From Sphingobacterium paludis (GTDB lineage: Bacteria > Bacteroidota > Bacteroidia > Sphingobacteriales > Sphingobacteriaceae), in the NCBI RefSeq assembly GCF_004364125.1, contig NZ_SNZV01000008.1, positions 1 through 64,000 on the forward strand: 64,000 nt of DNA, written 5' to 3'. The notes beneath the pieces were generated by a model, which searched no databases, was not told the origin of the DNA, and saw only the letters and a list, made by a program, of their open reading frames with translations. Made by a program: the position numbers and the translations under genes. Below, in pieces: positions 18,002 through 26,254 of this stretch (within the stretch, counting starts at the first letter, position 1; each line of letters begins with the position of its first letter).

Positions 18002-18015
18002 TCTAAACCCTTCGT

Positions 18016-19083
18016 ATGTATACTTTCGACGACATTGCAATTCCCATTTCTTGGCCAGACAAAACTGCCCGTGGCGATGAAAAATGGATGGCCTTACTCA
18101 AACGTATGGGTGTGGTAAAAAATTTGAATTTCCGTGTGGGCCATGCCGCCATTTTACTCATCGAGCGAAAAAGCGGTAAAATCGAGTATTTTGACTTCGG
18201 CCGATACATCGTTCCCCGTGGATATGGCCGTTCACGCTCCGCGCGCTTTGATCCTCGCCTGCGCATCCGGACAGAAGCAAAGTTTGATAGCGAAAACACC
18301 ATGCAGAATCTTGACGCACTTCTTGCTGAGCTAGTCGCTAATGAAGAGGCGACACATGGCGGCGGTCGTACCCTTTTTTCCATCTGCCGAAATATTAGCT
18401 TCGCAAAAGGAGTGGAATATGCGGATCGACTCGTGGAAACAGGCCCTATTTTATATGGCGCTTTCGCTAAAAATAACAACAGCTGCTCACGCTTTGTGGC
18501 GCAGATACTGACCGCTGCGATGAGCAGTCAAGATCCACGTCGAAGAAAAATACTATACCCCGAATCTTTTAAAGCAAGCCCCACTAGTAATGTGGTCAAC
18601 GCGGCCGAAGCGATGGAGGTGTTCTGCCATAGCCATGGAGAAACGACACTTCTTCCCATGGACCGAAAAGCATCCATGCGCTTTCAGTTTAATTTGTTGA
18701 AAGACAATTTCAGTAAAAGAGGTGCGCTATCATTAGGCTCGGATGATATTGCGGGCATGGTACAATATCGGGAGCGCCCCACGGAGGTTCCCGAGCATGC
18801 GCAGTGGCTGGGAGGCATCGGAGAGGGAGCTTGGTTTGCGCTGGAGCAAACGGACATACATACCTTTCTAATCCGGAAATACAAGGCCGATGGAACATTG
18901 GAATACTTTGTGAACGCAAAATGTGTTCAGAAATTTGACCCAAATAGTGCCTACGCCTTTACCTATCATTTTAGTTTTGAAAATCACAGTGTCGTGCAAA
19001 ACGAACAATTTTTTCTATTCCGGTCGGTCCTAGAAAAAGAAGAAGAACTGCAACAACAACATAACAGACAAGCAATATCATAA
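18016..19083 (+). CDS. papain-like (permuted NlpC/P60-type) hypothetical protein, resembles DUF6695
   Basis: The protein has 355 residues with no signal peptide, so probably cytoplasmic. VGHAAILLIERKSGKIEYFDFGR near residue 42 and NNNSCSRFVAQILTAA near residue 155 give a His-before-Cys order. This is the arrangement of circularly permuted NlpC/P60 (YiiX/LRAT-like) enzymes. Such folds act as amidases, transpeptidases or acyltransferases. I recall this as the DUF6695 family, to be verified. The remaining half (about 200-355) is beta-rich and unassigned. It sits between the cysteine-synthase-like gene (14 bp before) and the aspartate-decarboxylase-like gene (5 bp after), so a joint pathway is likely. 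Substrate unknown. Confidence 0.65.
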   Translation: MYTFDDIAIPISWPDKTARGDEKWMALLKRMGVVKNLNFRVGHAAILLIERKSGKIEYFDFGRYIVPRGYGRSRSARFDPRLRIRTEAKFDSENTMQNLDALLAELVANEEATHGGGRTLFSICRNISFAKGVEYADRLVETGPILYGAFAKNNNSCSRFVAQILTAAMSSQDPRRRKILYPESFKASPTSNVVNAAEAMEVFCHSHGETTLLPMDRKASMRFQFNLLKDNFSKRGALSLGSDDIAGMVQYRERPTEVPEHAQWLGGIGEGAWFALEQTDIHTFLIRKYKADGTLEYFVNAKCVQKFDPNSAYAFTYHFSFENHSVVQNEQFFLFRSVLEKEEELQQQHNRQAIS

Positions 19084-19088
19084 CAAAC

Positions 19089-19457
19089 ATGGAAGTAACT
19101 CTATTAAAAGCAAAAATTCACACCGTAAAAGTCACGGAGGCAAACGTTGCATACAACGGGTCAATCACGATCGATGCTGACTTATTGGACGCTGCCGGGA
19201 TCAAGAAATATGAGCAGGTGTACATCAACAATGCCGTTAATGGCAGTCGCATTATGACCTATGTGCTACCCGGAAAGCGTGGAAGCGGTGAGGTGTGTAT
19301 GAACGGCGGCGCCGCCCTACATGCGAAGGTGGGCGACACCGTGCATATCCTATCATTTATCAACCTATCACCCGAAGAGGCGGATGCATACCAACCTACC
19401 CTGGTATTTACCGAAGGCGAAAACCAGATCAAATCGGTGGAAAAATATTCGTATTAA
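19089..19457 (+). CDS. panD: aspartate 1-decarboxylase (pyruvoyl enzyme)
   Basis: The protein has 122 residues, the usual length. The self-cleavage site is in YNGSITID: the chain breaks between Gly24 and Ser25 and the serine becomes the pyruvoyl group. KAKIH (Lys9, His11), VNGSRIMTYVLPG, KRGSGEVCMNG and GDTVHILSF are the conserved PanD landmarks. The canonical reaction is L-aspartate to beta-alanine for pantothenate and CoA. Other pantothenate genes are not adjacent; the gene instead closes an operon with a PLP enzyme and a papain-like protein. The symbol rests on sequence, and a different amino acid substrate is possible. Confidence 0.88.
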   Translation: MEVTLLKAKIHTVKVTEANVAYNGSITIDADLLDAAGIKKYEQVYINNAVNGSRIMTYVLPGKRGSGEVCMNGGAALHAKVGDTVHILSFINLSPEEADAYQPTLVFTEGENQIKSVEKYSY

Positions 19458-19460
19458 CTA

Positions 19461-19503
19461 TAAAAGGTTGCATGGCATTGACCAATGTCGTGCAACCTTT
19501 ATG
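19461..19503 (+). terminator. hairpin terminator after panD
   Basis: AAAGGTTGCA (19463-19472) pairs with TGCAACCTTT (19491-19500), and an inner GGCATTG/CAATGTC segment also pairs. The T-run is short (TTTAT), but the stem is strong and lies directly after the panD stop. Confidence 0.65.
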
Positions 19504-19560
19504 TCTCCCATCATTTTTTTAGCGCATGCTGCGTGTATCTTTGTAAAAACGATAAAGGAA

Positions 19561-19953
19561 ATGGATAAGCGCGATATACAGACACTGGAAGACATTAAGC
19601 TATTGGTCAACACTTTTTATAGTAAGGTACAAAACGACGAGCTTATCGGCCCTATTTTCAACGATGTTGTCCAAGACCGATGGGACGCACACCTGGAAAA
19701 GATGTACCGTTTCTGGCAGACTATTCTTTTGGACGAGCACAGCTACGGTGGGCGGCCTTTTCCGCCGCACGCACAATTACCTATTGAGAAAGTGCATTTC
19801 GACCGCTGGCTGAGCCTATTCCATGAAACGGTTAGCCAATTGTTCGATGGCCCAACCGCCACAGAGGCGATGTCCAGAGGTGAAAAAATGGCTGCACTTT
19901 TCCAGATTAAATTGGAGCACATCCGACAATCGCCATTCCGCCCTTTGCTCTAG
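19561..19953 (+). CDS. group III truncated haemoglobin
   Basis: The protein has 130 residues from ATG 19561. The open frame extends upstream to 19321 but that part overlaps panD and its terminator. The fold of TrHb3 is recognisable: LLVNTFYSKVQNDELIGPIF (helix B with Phe/Tyr), DRWDAHLEKMYRFW, and the proximal haem His79 in VHFDRWLSLF. The family binds oxygen, NO or peroxide in the cytoplasm, with roles in nitrosative stress proposed. It stands alone after the panD terminator. Confidence 0.88.
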   Translation: MDKRDIQTLEDIKLLVNTFYSKVQNDELIGPIFNDVVQDRWDAHLEKMYRFWQTILLDEHSYGGRPFPPHAQLPIEKVHFDRWLSLFHETVSQLFDGPTATEAMSRGEKMAALFQIKLEHIRQSPFRPLL

Positions 19954-20062
19954 CTTCTGTACCCGAGCGAAAATACGGGCATACGGCACTAACAGACCAA
20001 ACATGTGCTAGCTCCCGCTGCTCATGATAACGGTGATAGCATAAATTTACTTGGCCATGCCG

Positions 20063-21451
20063 CTATTTTCCGATCTGATCCGACTGCTGGTCGACCAAAT
20101 AGAGCAAAGATGCTAGCGCAGCGACGCCCGATTGTAATTCCCGACGATCTACTGCCTCAAAAACATCTTTCGCTGTGTGGTGGATATCGAAATAGCGATG
20201 CGGGTCTGGTCGAAAATTGAACATGACCGTATTGGGAAAATGTTCACCCCAAACACCGGAGTCTACGCCAGGACTGCCCTGCAAAAAACGGGACACCCAA
20301 AATTTCTGTTCAAAAAGTGGCTTCCAGTTTGCCTGAATCCAAGATACGGATGCCGCCGATGCTTTGATATCAAAACCCCGCGGAGCAAAGCCTCCAGCAT
20401 CACTCTCTATGGCTGCTATGATCTTTTCTTGCTTTGCTTTGGCCATCTCTCCGTATTTCAACGATCCCTGCACGCCATTTTCTTCATTCATGTAAAACAC
20501 CAACCGTATCGTATGCTTGGGTTTGTAGCCCAAGGACATTAATGTGCGTATTGCATCCAACGTTCCCATTGTCCCTGTGCCATTATCGTGTGCGCCCTCG
20601 CCCACATCCCAAGAATCAATGTGCCCACCAATCGTGATAATTTCATCAGGCTTTTCGCTGCCGCGCCATTCGGCAATCACGTTATGGCTTTTTACGATCC
20701 CTTTCCAGGCGGCACTATTTGTTAGGAAGACCTTTGTTTTAGGATCACCCTTCAACGCTGCGCTCAGCTTCTGCGCGCTTACTGCAGATATAGCGATAGC
20801 CGGAATACTGTCAATTCCTGCGACGTACCGCGTACCACCGGTATGCGGAAAGTCATCTGCTACCGATGAAGACAGCGAACGGAAAAGATAGGCCACTGCG
20901 CCGAGCTTTGCCGCCTCTGCCGGGCCACGACTGCGTTGGCTACTGTTTAATCCGTAAGCGACGCCCGTCTCCACGATGGATTCATCCCAAGGTTTATTGA
21001 CAAAGACAATTTTCCCCCGCACTTCATCGCCGCGCTGCCGAAGTTCACTTAACAATTCCACCTCTACAACTTCCGCCGTCAAGCCCGATTTAGGTGTAGC
21101 CACCGAACCACCTAAGGCCAAAACCTGCAATTTTTCTTTTGAATCAACAATGTATGCCTCCTCTGTAAGGCCACGGTCCCAAAACGGCACATCCACGTCT
21201 TGAAGATAGACCTGATCAAACGCCATAGACTGCATTAAAGATTTTGACCAAGTGACGGCTTGCTCAGCTCTTTCTGAACCGGCAATACGGTTCCCAATTT
21301 GCTTCGTTAAATACCGTAAGTTTTCGTAGGCTTGCCCCTTTTCAAAAGATGTACTATATATCCTATCCAGCATAATCGAATCTTGTTGTGCATGCGCAAA
21401 GCTGAAATTACTGGCTAAGGTTAATAAGGCGACGATCGTTTTCTTCATCAA
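20063..21451 (-). CDS. M28-family zinc aminopeptidase/carboxypeptidase, exported
   Basis: The protein has 462 residues with a signal peptide ending near SFAHAQ. A protease-associated segment (about 130-230) is inserted before the catalytic part. Zinc ligands are in TIGGHIDSWDVG (His, Asp) and GAHDNGTGT, the catalytic Glu pair is in MNEENGVQGS, and late ligands are in ESDAGGFAP and DIHHTAKDV. The family removes amino acids from peptides in the periplasm (carboxypeptidase Q/PgcP-like). The gene is monocistronic on the minus strand, tail-to-tail with the haemoglobin gene and divergent from the Smr gene. Confidence 0.92.
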   Translation of the reverse strand: MMKKTIVALLTLASNFSFAHAQQDSIMLDRIYSTSFEKGQAYENLRYLTKQIGNRIAGSERAEQAVTWSKSLMQSMAFDQVYLQDVDVPFWDRGLTEEAYIVDSKEKLQVLALGGSVATPKSGLTAEVVEVELLSELRQRGDEVRGKIVFVNKPWDESIVETGVAYGLNSSQRSRGPAEAAKLGAVAYLFRSLSSSVADDFPHTGGTRYVAGIDSIPAIAISAVSAQKLSAALKGDPKTKVFLTNSAAWKGIVKSHNVIAEWRGSEKPDEIITIGGHIDSWDVGEGAHDNGTGTMGTLDAIRTLMSLGYKPKHTIRLVFYMNEENGVQGSLKYGEMAKAKQEKIIAAIESDAGGFAPRGFDIKASAASVSWIQANWKPLFEQKFWVSRFLQGSPGVDSGVWGEHFPNTVMFNFRPDPHRYFDIHHTAKDVFEAVDRRELQSGVAALASLLYLVDQQSDQIGK

Positions 21452-21497
21452 TGTATGTTAATTTTTAGAATGCTAAACATAAGTATTATTTTTGAAA

Positions 21498-21803
21498 ATG
21501 GCCAGAACGTTACCCAGACCCTCTAAAGAGGTGGATTTGCATGCACATGCTTTCTTAAAGCATACGGAGGATTATGATGCCGACGAACTGCTGGCGGCAT
21601 CGGTGGATAGGCTGCGCGAAAGTCTGGACGCGGCTATTTACTGGGCATATCCCGAAATACGATTTATACATGGCAAGGGCAAAGGCGCACTACGGAGCGC
21701 CGTTTATGAAGAGCTTGCTCATTACAAAGACAGCGGTGCCATCACCCGATATTATCCTTCGTACCAAAACGAAGATGTTGTGGTGGTGCTTATTGGTGTG
21801 TAA
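21498..21803 (+). CDS. Smr-domain protein (stand-alone small MutS-related nuclease domain)
   Basis: The protein has about 101 residues from ATG 21498; a TTG two codons upstream is less likely. Smr motifs are EVDLHAHAF (D-L-H-x-H) near residue 12 and FIHGKGKGALRSAVYEEL near 57. Stand-alone Smr domains nick or bind nucleic acids. Bacteroidetes MutS2 normally carries this domain, so a separate copy is expected to be auxiliary. It is divergent from the M28 peptidase. Confidence 0.85.
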   Translation: MARTLPRPSKEVDLHAHAFLKHTEDYDADELLAASVDRLRESLDAAIYWAYPEIRFIHGKGKGALRSAVYEELAHYKDSGAITRYYPSYQNEDVVVVLIGV

Positions 21804-21832
21804 TCTTTATAGGTTTGCCTACGCTGGAGATT

Positions 21833-22936
21833 TTACTTTATTTTCACCCGATAAACTTCATAGGGGAAGGATGTTTTATCTTCTCCCCCATTCCACTGCG
21901 GAAGCCTGTTTACTTGCGCGCAGGAAAAATAAAGGTATCCATCGCTGCCTATCCCCAATGAATCAGGCCATATCAAACGACTATCCTGCACAATCGTCTC
22001 GATCTTTCCATCGGGCGACCAACGCTTAATGCTGTAGTCTAGGGATGATGTTAAGTAAATATTGCCACTTTCGTCGGCCAGCAAGCCATGCGTGATGCTG
22101 GTCGTCCCCATATCCTCCACCTTGGTCTCGAGTTCTCCCGCCGAAAGCGACGTATCAGCCAGATAACGTGTTTCTATCCGGTAAAGATGGATGTCATTGA
22201 TGGGTTTAAAATAAAAATAGCGGTTATCTTTTGTCAGCGCAATACCGTTCACATTGGAACGGAAAGGATTTCCATCCTTATCACGCATTGCTCGCCCTTC
22301 ATAGGCCAATACAATATCGGGCTTGGCTTTGGTAGCAGTCGCCCCGGATAAAACAAGCCGCGTCTTGCCCGACGATAAGTCCAAAATAACAATTCCGGCC
22401 TGCCCCGGATCAGATAAATAGGCTAACCCCTTATCATGATCGATACGGACATCATTAAGCCCTGACTTTGTTTTGTCTAAGTCTTCAAAATGATACTGCC
22501 GAACAACATGGTTACTGGCTAGATCTATTTGTACCAACTTAAACTGCCCTTCCTTCGCATCGCCTGCGGCTTTTCCAAATACGGAATTGCCCGATCCAGG
22601 TTTGGAATCCAAAACCCACAGCTGGTCTTTACTATCCACGTAGATGTCCTGCACATTAATAAAATGGTTGTCCGGATCCCCATTTTTTGCATTCCAGTCA
22701 GCACTGGGATAGGCCACGCGCTGCCCTTCGCTAATTTCTGTTAGTCCAAATACATAAGGCTCCCGACGGGGGAAGGATACAAAAACACGGTTCTTACTGG
22801 ATACGCTAACCCCAATCGGTTGCGACTTCCCAAAAGAAGCCACCACTTCAAGACGGGGATCTTTTAAATCTTGTGCTTCCAACATCGTAGATAATCCTAC
22901 TAAACTAAAAAATAATAGTATCTCTTTCATCTTCAT
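21833..22936 (-). CDS. yellow/MRJP-like six-bladed propeller protein, exported
   Basis: The protein has about 367 residues from ATG 22936 (MKMKEILLFF, signal peptide ending near LEAQ). The open frame goes 36 codons further but without a leader. Landmarks of the major-royal-jelly/yellow family are VFVSFPRREP, DNHFINVQDIYVDSKDQLWVLD, GLNDVRID, YLSDPG, GIALTKDNRYFYF, THGLLADESGNIYLT and WPDSLGIGSDGYLYF. Bacterial members are periplasmic with unknown substrates; some are annotated as gluconolactonase-like. It lies downstream of the DUF1080 gene behind a terminator, so it is probably transcribed separately. Confidence 0.85.
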   Translation of the reverse strand: MKMKEILLFFSLVGLSTMLEAQDLKDPRLEVVASFGKSQPIGVSVSSKNRVFVSFPRREPYVFGLTEISEGQRVAYPSADWNAKNGDPDNHFINVQDIYVDSKDQLWVLDSKPGSGNSVFGKAAGDAKEGQFKLVQIDLASNHVVRQYHFEDLDKTKSGLNDVRIDHDKGLAYLSDPGQAGIVILDLSSGKTRLVLSGATATKAKPDIVLAYEGRAMRDKDGNPFRSNVNGIALTKDNRYFYFKPINDIHLYRIETRYLADTSLSAGELETKVEDMGTTSITHGLLADESGNIYLTSSLDYSIKRWSPDGKIETIVQDSRLIWPDSLGIGSDGYLYFSCAQVNRLPQWNGGEDKTSFPYEVYRVKIK

Positions 22937-23071
22937 CCTTTGTCTTTTAACCTGGTCAGACATTGCGTTCATGGGTGTCAATCGGGTTCCGGAATCAACA
23001 GGATAGGTATGCATTCCGAATGCGACCATTAGTCTAACGCACAACCCGAAAGTTCGGATTTTAACTTTATA

Positions 23072-23110
23072 AAAAAAAGGATGTTAATCTTCGTTGTTAA
23101 CATCCTTTTC
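23072..23110 (-). terminator. rho-independent terminator of the DUF1080 lipoprotein gene
   Basis: AAAAGGATGTTAA (23076-23088) pairs with TTAACATCCTTTT (23098-23110), a 13-bp perfect stem, with an A-run at 23072-23079 that reads as a T-run on the minus strand. It starts directly at the end of the gene that stops at 23114. Confidence 0.85.
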
Positions 23111-23113
23111 ACT

Positions 23114-24118
23114 TTATTTCGCTGGGATAATCGTAATTTTTCTAAATTCTATCCCGGTATGATCACCTTGCAGGTAGATAGGTCCTGGTTCGCCCTCGTT
23201 GCTATCCAGCGCACCGCCGGTGATGCCTGGGATTTCCTGCTCGGAAATGATCGTTTTGCCATTGGCGACAATGGTTACTAAACGACCACGAAGCGTGATT
23301 TCATAGGTATTCCATTCACCTGGCCCCGCAGCAACCATGGCATTGGGAGATAAAAAGCCGTAAACGCCCCCAAAATACAAAGCACCAGGGTGCCGGTCTT
23401 TCGGTGAATCCTCAATTTGAACTTCATAACGCCCGCGCAAGTAAATTCCCGAGTTACCACCCTCGGCATAGCGGAACTCCGCAAGAAGTTTAAAATCTTC
23501 AAACTTTTCTTCCGTGATCAAATTAGCACCTGCCTTCTGGTTGATAAGAATGCCATCTTTCACGATCCATTGGTTGTCATCAGACGATGTTTTCCAACCT
23601 GCTAAATCCTTCCCGTTGAAAAGATCGATAGCAGTTCCCCACTGCGCGTCGCCCGTACGATTCAGATACGGTGCTTTCACACCGGTATAGGAAAATGTAT
23701 TTCCTTTGTTTGTGGTCACCGAACCCTTCAATGTCTCACCACTGAGTTCACCTTGGATAGTGAAATCGCCCTCTCCACCTTCCCACTGTGGGGGGACGCT
23801 GAATGAGAATTTCCCATTTTCTAACCGTATGTGAGAGACCGGTCTACTGCTGCCACTGTCGCCGACATAATAGCCTACCAGTGTATTAAATCCCGACAGC
23901 TTGATCTCGATCCATGAAGGTACCTGTTTCCCATCTTTTTCTACCGTCAAATCCCAACGGCCAAGGAGGCCTTTGGCTTCCTCGGGGATGGTTTGCGAAG
24001 CTGGATTGTGCACCTCTTCTTCTTGTTTCTCACCTGTATTTGATGCGTTATCACAGGAAACGAAGGTAGCACTCACTAAACACAGCATCAGGCCATAGCC
24101 AACATATTTTTTCAACAT
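23114..24118 (-). CDS. DUF1080 (3-keto-disaccharide hydrolase-like) lipoprotein
   Basis: The protein has 334 residues with a lipobox (TFVSCDN, Cys near 22). A beta-rich N-terminal domain (about 45-150, LLGRWDLTVEKDGKQVPSW) is followed by the DUF1080 jelly-roll (about 160-334). Its motifs are DLFNGKDLAGWK, GNSGIYLRGRYEVQIEDSP, GEWNTYEITLRG and IYLQGDHTGIEFRKITI. Characterised DUF1080 proteins hydrolyse 3-keto-glycosides after a dehydrogenase oxidises the sugar; no such dehydrogenase is nearby. It has its own terminator. Confidence 0.9.
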   Translation of the reverse strand: MLKKYVGYGLMLCLVSATFVSCDNASNTGEKQEEEVHNPASQTIPEEAKGLLGRWDLTVEKDGKQVPSWIEIKLSGFNTLVGYYVGDSGSSRPVSHIRLENGKFSFSVPPQWEGGEGDFTIQGELSGETLKGSVTTNKGNTFSYTGVKAPYLNRTGDAQWGTAIDLFNGKDLAGWKTSSDDNQWIVKDGILINQKAGANLITEEKFEDFKLLAEFRYAEGGNSGIYLRGRYEVQIEDSPKDRHPGALYFGGVYGFLSPNAMVAAGPGEWNTYEITLRGRLVTIVANGKTIISEQEIPGITGGALDSNEGEPGPIYLQGDHTGIEFRKITIIPAK

Positions 24119-24257
24119 ATTCTTACGTGTTAAAGTTTAAAGAACTAATTTAAAAAAATAAATGGAAACCGAGCTGTTTTGCAGACGATCAGTCTACTCG
24201 GCTAGCCAATCTTCAGCACATTTAGAGCCGCAAACGCATAGACCAACTGGATCTCCA

Positions 24258-24473
24258 TTACCGTTTACGCGGGAAAAGCACATCGCGGTTTCCATTGGAA
24301 TGGCGTTTCTTTCCACCCTTTTTAGGGTGATGTTTAGGGCCATGGCGTTTTACATGGTGTACCTTTTTTGCGTGCCCAGGGGGACGATGTCTATGTGGAT
24401 GTCCCGGCGCTGCACAGGAAAAGCAAACAAATGCCAGGATAACAATCAGGAATGTTCCAATAATTCTTCTCAT
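24258..24473 (-). CDS. small His/Lys-rich lipoprotein
   Basis: The protein has 71 residues. A short leader (MRRIIGTFLIVILAFVCFSC) ends in a lipobox Cys at 20. The mature part is very basic and His-rich (PGHPHRHRPPGHAKK, VKRHGPKHHPKKGGKK). Similar small Bacteroidetes lipoproteins carry a PPGHAKK motif and are sometimes misnamed quinol oxidase subunit 4. The function is unknown; metal binding or interaction with lipopolysaccharide are guesses. The leader, codon structure and known PPGHAKK motif support it as a real gene. Confidence 0.7.
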   Translation of the reverse strand: MRRIIGTFLIVILAFVCFSCAAPGHPHRHRPPGHAKKVHHVKRHGPKHHPKKGGKKRHSNGNRDVLFPRKR

Positions 24474-24687
24474 AGCAAGTGTTTAAACAAATATTGCACC
24501 AATCTATCGCGCTGCAGATATGCATGTACCATTAAAGCAAATAATCGACGTCATTTTTCCGAAGCCATCGCAAAGTGACGATCGCGATCTCGACAATACC
24601 GAGTGATGTCCATCAGATTACCGTCGTGTGCTTATGGAATATCCGAATAAAATCAATATTTTTATCGATTTATAAACGGGGCAAACC

Positions 24688-25722
24688 ATGAGTGAGGTTA
24701 CTATTAAATCGATAGCAAAAGCGTTGAACTTATCGCCCGCGACAATATCGCGTGCATTGAACGACAGCCATGAAATAAAGCAGGCCACCAAAGATCGGGT
24801 GTTGGCCTATGCCAAAGCGCACAACTATCGCCCCAACCCTTTTGCTAAAAATCTAAAAACCGGTAAGACAAATCTTATTGGTGTGGTAATCCCATTTCTG
24901 TCCAGCCCTTTTTTCCTAGATTTTATTGAGGAACTGTATAAGGCCGTTATGCCCTTACACTACACGTTAATTCCGTTCCAAACCCAAAATCAGGAAACGC
25001 TAGAAAAGGAAGCCCTCCATTTCCTTACCCAGCAAAATGTTGCAGGCATCATCATTTCGCCCGCGCATGAAAACTCCAATGCAGCCTTTTTAGAACAAAT
25101 ACATAGCGACAACTGCCCTGTCATTCTATTTGACCGTATCCAACATGGATTGAAAACGCATAAAATTGGCATCCACAATAGCATGGAAACTTACAAAGCA
25201 ACCGAAGACCTGATTAACAAGGGACGCAAAAAAATAGCCTTCTTATGTGGCAAGGATATCGGCAACACGAAAGACCGCATACGCGGCTACAAAAATGCAT
25301 TGCTGAATAACAACATCCCGTTTCTACAAGACTATATCATTTATGCCGATTATCAAGATCCAAATCAAGATATTGATGAAGAATTAAGGGCAAAACTAGC
25401 TGGGCTACAAGACAAAGCTTTACTTCCAGATGCCATCGTCGGTGGAACCGATACGCTATCCATCAAAATACTAGGTATATTGGCCGATTTAAAACTTCGC
25501 ATACCAGAGGATGTGGCCGTGATCGGGTTTACCAACACCAATCTCGCAGATTATCTGCAACCCGCCCTTTCGACCATACGGCAACCGACCCAGAAAATGG
25601 CTAACCTTGCCGTCGAACTACTGATGGATCTGATCGCCAAAGTGGGCAAACGCAATGGTATGGACTACCAAAACTTCCTTCTACCTTCCCAGACGTTTTA
25701 TCGCAAATCGACCGAAATTTAA
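24688..25722 (+). CDS. LacI-family transcriptional regulator, likely of the pectin PUL
   Basis: The protein has 344 residues. The N-terminal LacI HTH and hinge are clear: VTIKSIAKALNLSPATISRALN, HNYRPNPFAKNLKTGKTNLIG. A periplasmic-binding-protein-like sensor domain follows (GVVIPFLSSPFFLDFIEEL, PDAIVGGTDTLSIKILGIL, VAVIGFTNTNLADYLQPALSTIRQP). It precedes the pectin susC by 533 bp on the same strand, so it is the probable local regulator. In pectin loci of other Bacteroidetes, LacI proteins often respond to uronate catabolites; the ligand here is inferred. Confidence 0.92.
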   Translation: MSEVTIKSIAKALNLSPATISRALNDSHEIKQATKDRVLAYAKAHNYRPNPFAKNLKTGKTNLIGVVIPFLSSPFFLDFIEELYKAVMPLHYTLIPFQTQNQETLEKEALHFLTQQNVAGIIISPAHENSNAAFLEQIHSDNCPVILFDRIQHGLKTHKIGIHNSMETYKATEDLINKGRKKIAFLCGKDIGNTKDRIRGYKNALLNNNIPFLQDYIIYADYQDPNQDIDEELRAKLAGLQDKALLPDAIVGGTDTLSIKILGILADLKLRIPEDVAVIGFTNTNLADYLQPALSTIRQPTQKMANLAVELLMDLIAKVGKRNGMDYQNFLLPSQTFYRKSTEI

Positions 25723-26254
25723 AGACGCATAATCTTTTGCCTAATACCTTGTGATCAGCTTGATGTTGTTACCATGTTCGTGCGCCCTGCTATCAGGATT
25801 TCGTTTCGAAATGAACCGCGATGACCGTTACAAACCGTGAAAGTCCCGACAAATGGAGCGGACTTTAGTTTCACCACTACACAACTGTCCTGCACTATCC
25901 TGTATCAACTTGATAGTCAATACGTAAACTCCAAAATTAAGCCCTAAACGCTCAAAATAAGCTATTTACGCATGCAAAACATACGCGCTATGAAATCGAT
26001 TCCGGCAACGATTGCGTAGTTTTTTCCTTGAAAACACTAGGTTTCGATCATTCCTTTATCTTATTATTGTGCAGACGATAGGGCACAACTATTTCGAATA
26101 GGACGCGCAGCTATTGTCGTAACCAGAGTATATAAATCTAGTAACAAACAACATTTCAAAATCCGGAAAACGCACGCCGACCTAAGGGATAGGTCTCGCA
26201 TGTTGCCATCCAAATTTTGGAGCTATAACCATTATCAAATCTAATATTTCACTT
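25723..26254. promoter_or_regulatory. long intergenic region before the pectin PUL, candidate operators
   Basis: This 532-bp gap holds no gene. Two small palindromes could be LacI-type operators: ATTTCG-TTT-CGAAAT at 25798-25812 (perfect 6-bp arms) and GAAATCGATTCC at 25992-26003 (near-palindrome with a central CG). No clear -33/-7 pair was found. The length suggests a long leader or complex regulation. Confidence 0.35.

Noticed and set aside
19321..19560. Upstream extension of the truncated haemoglobin
   Set aside because: It overlaps panD and its terminator and reads unlike a globin; the ATG at 19561 gives the usual family length.
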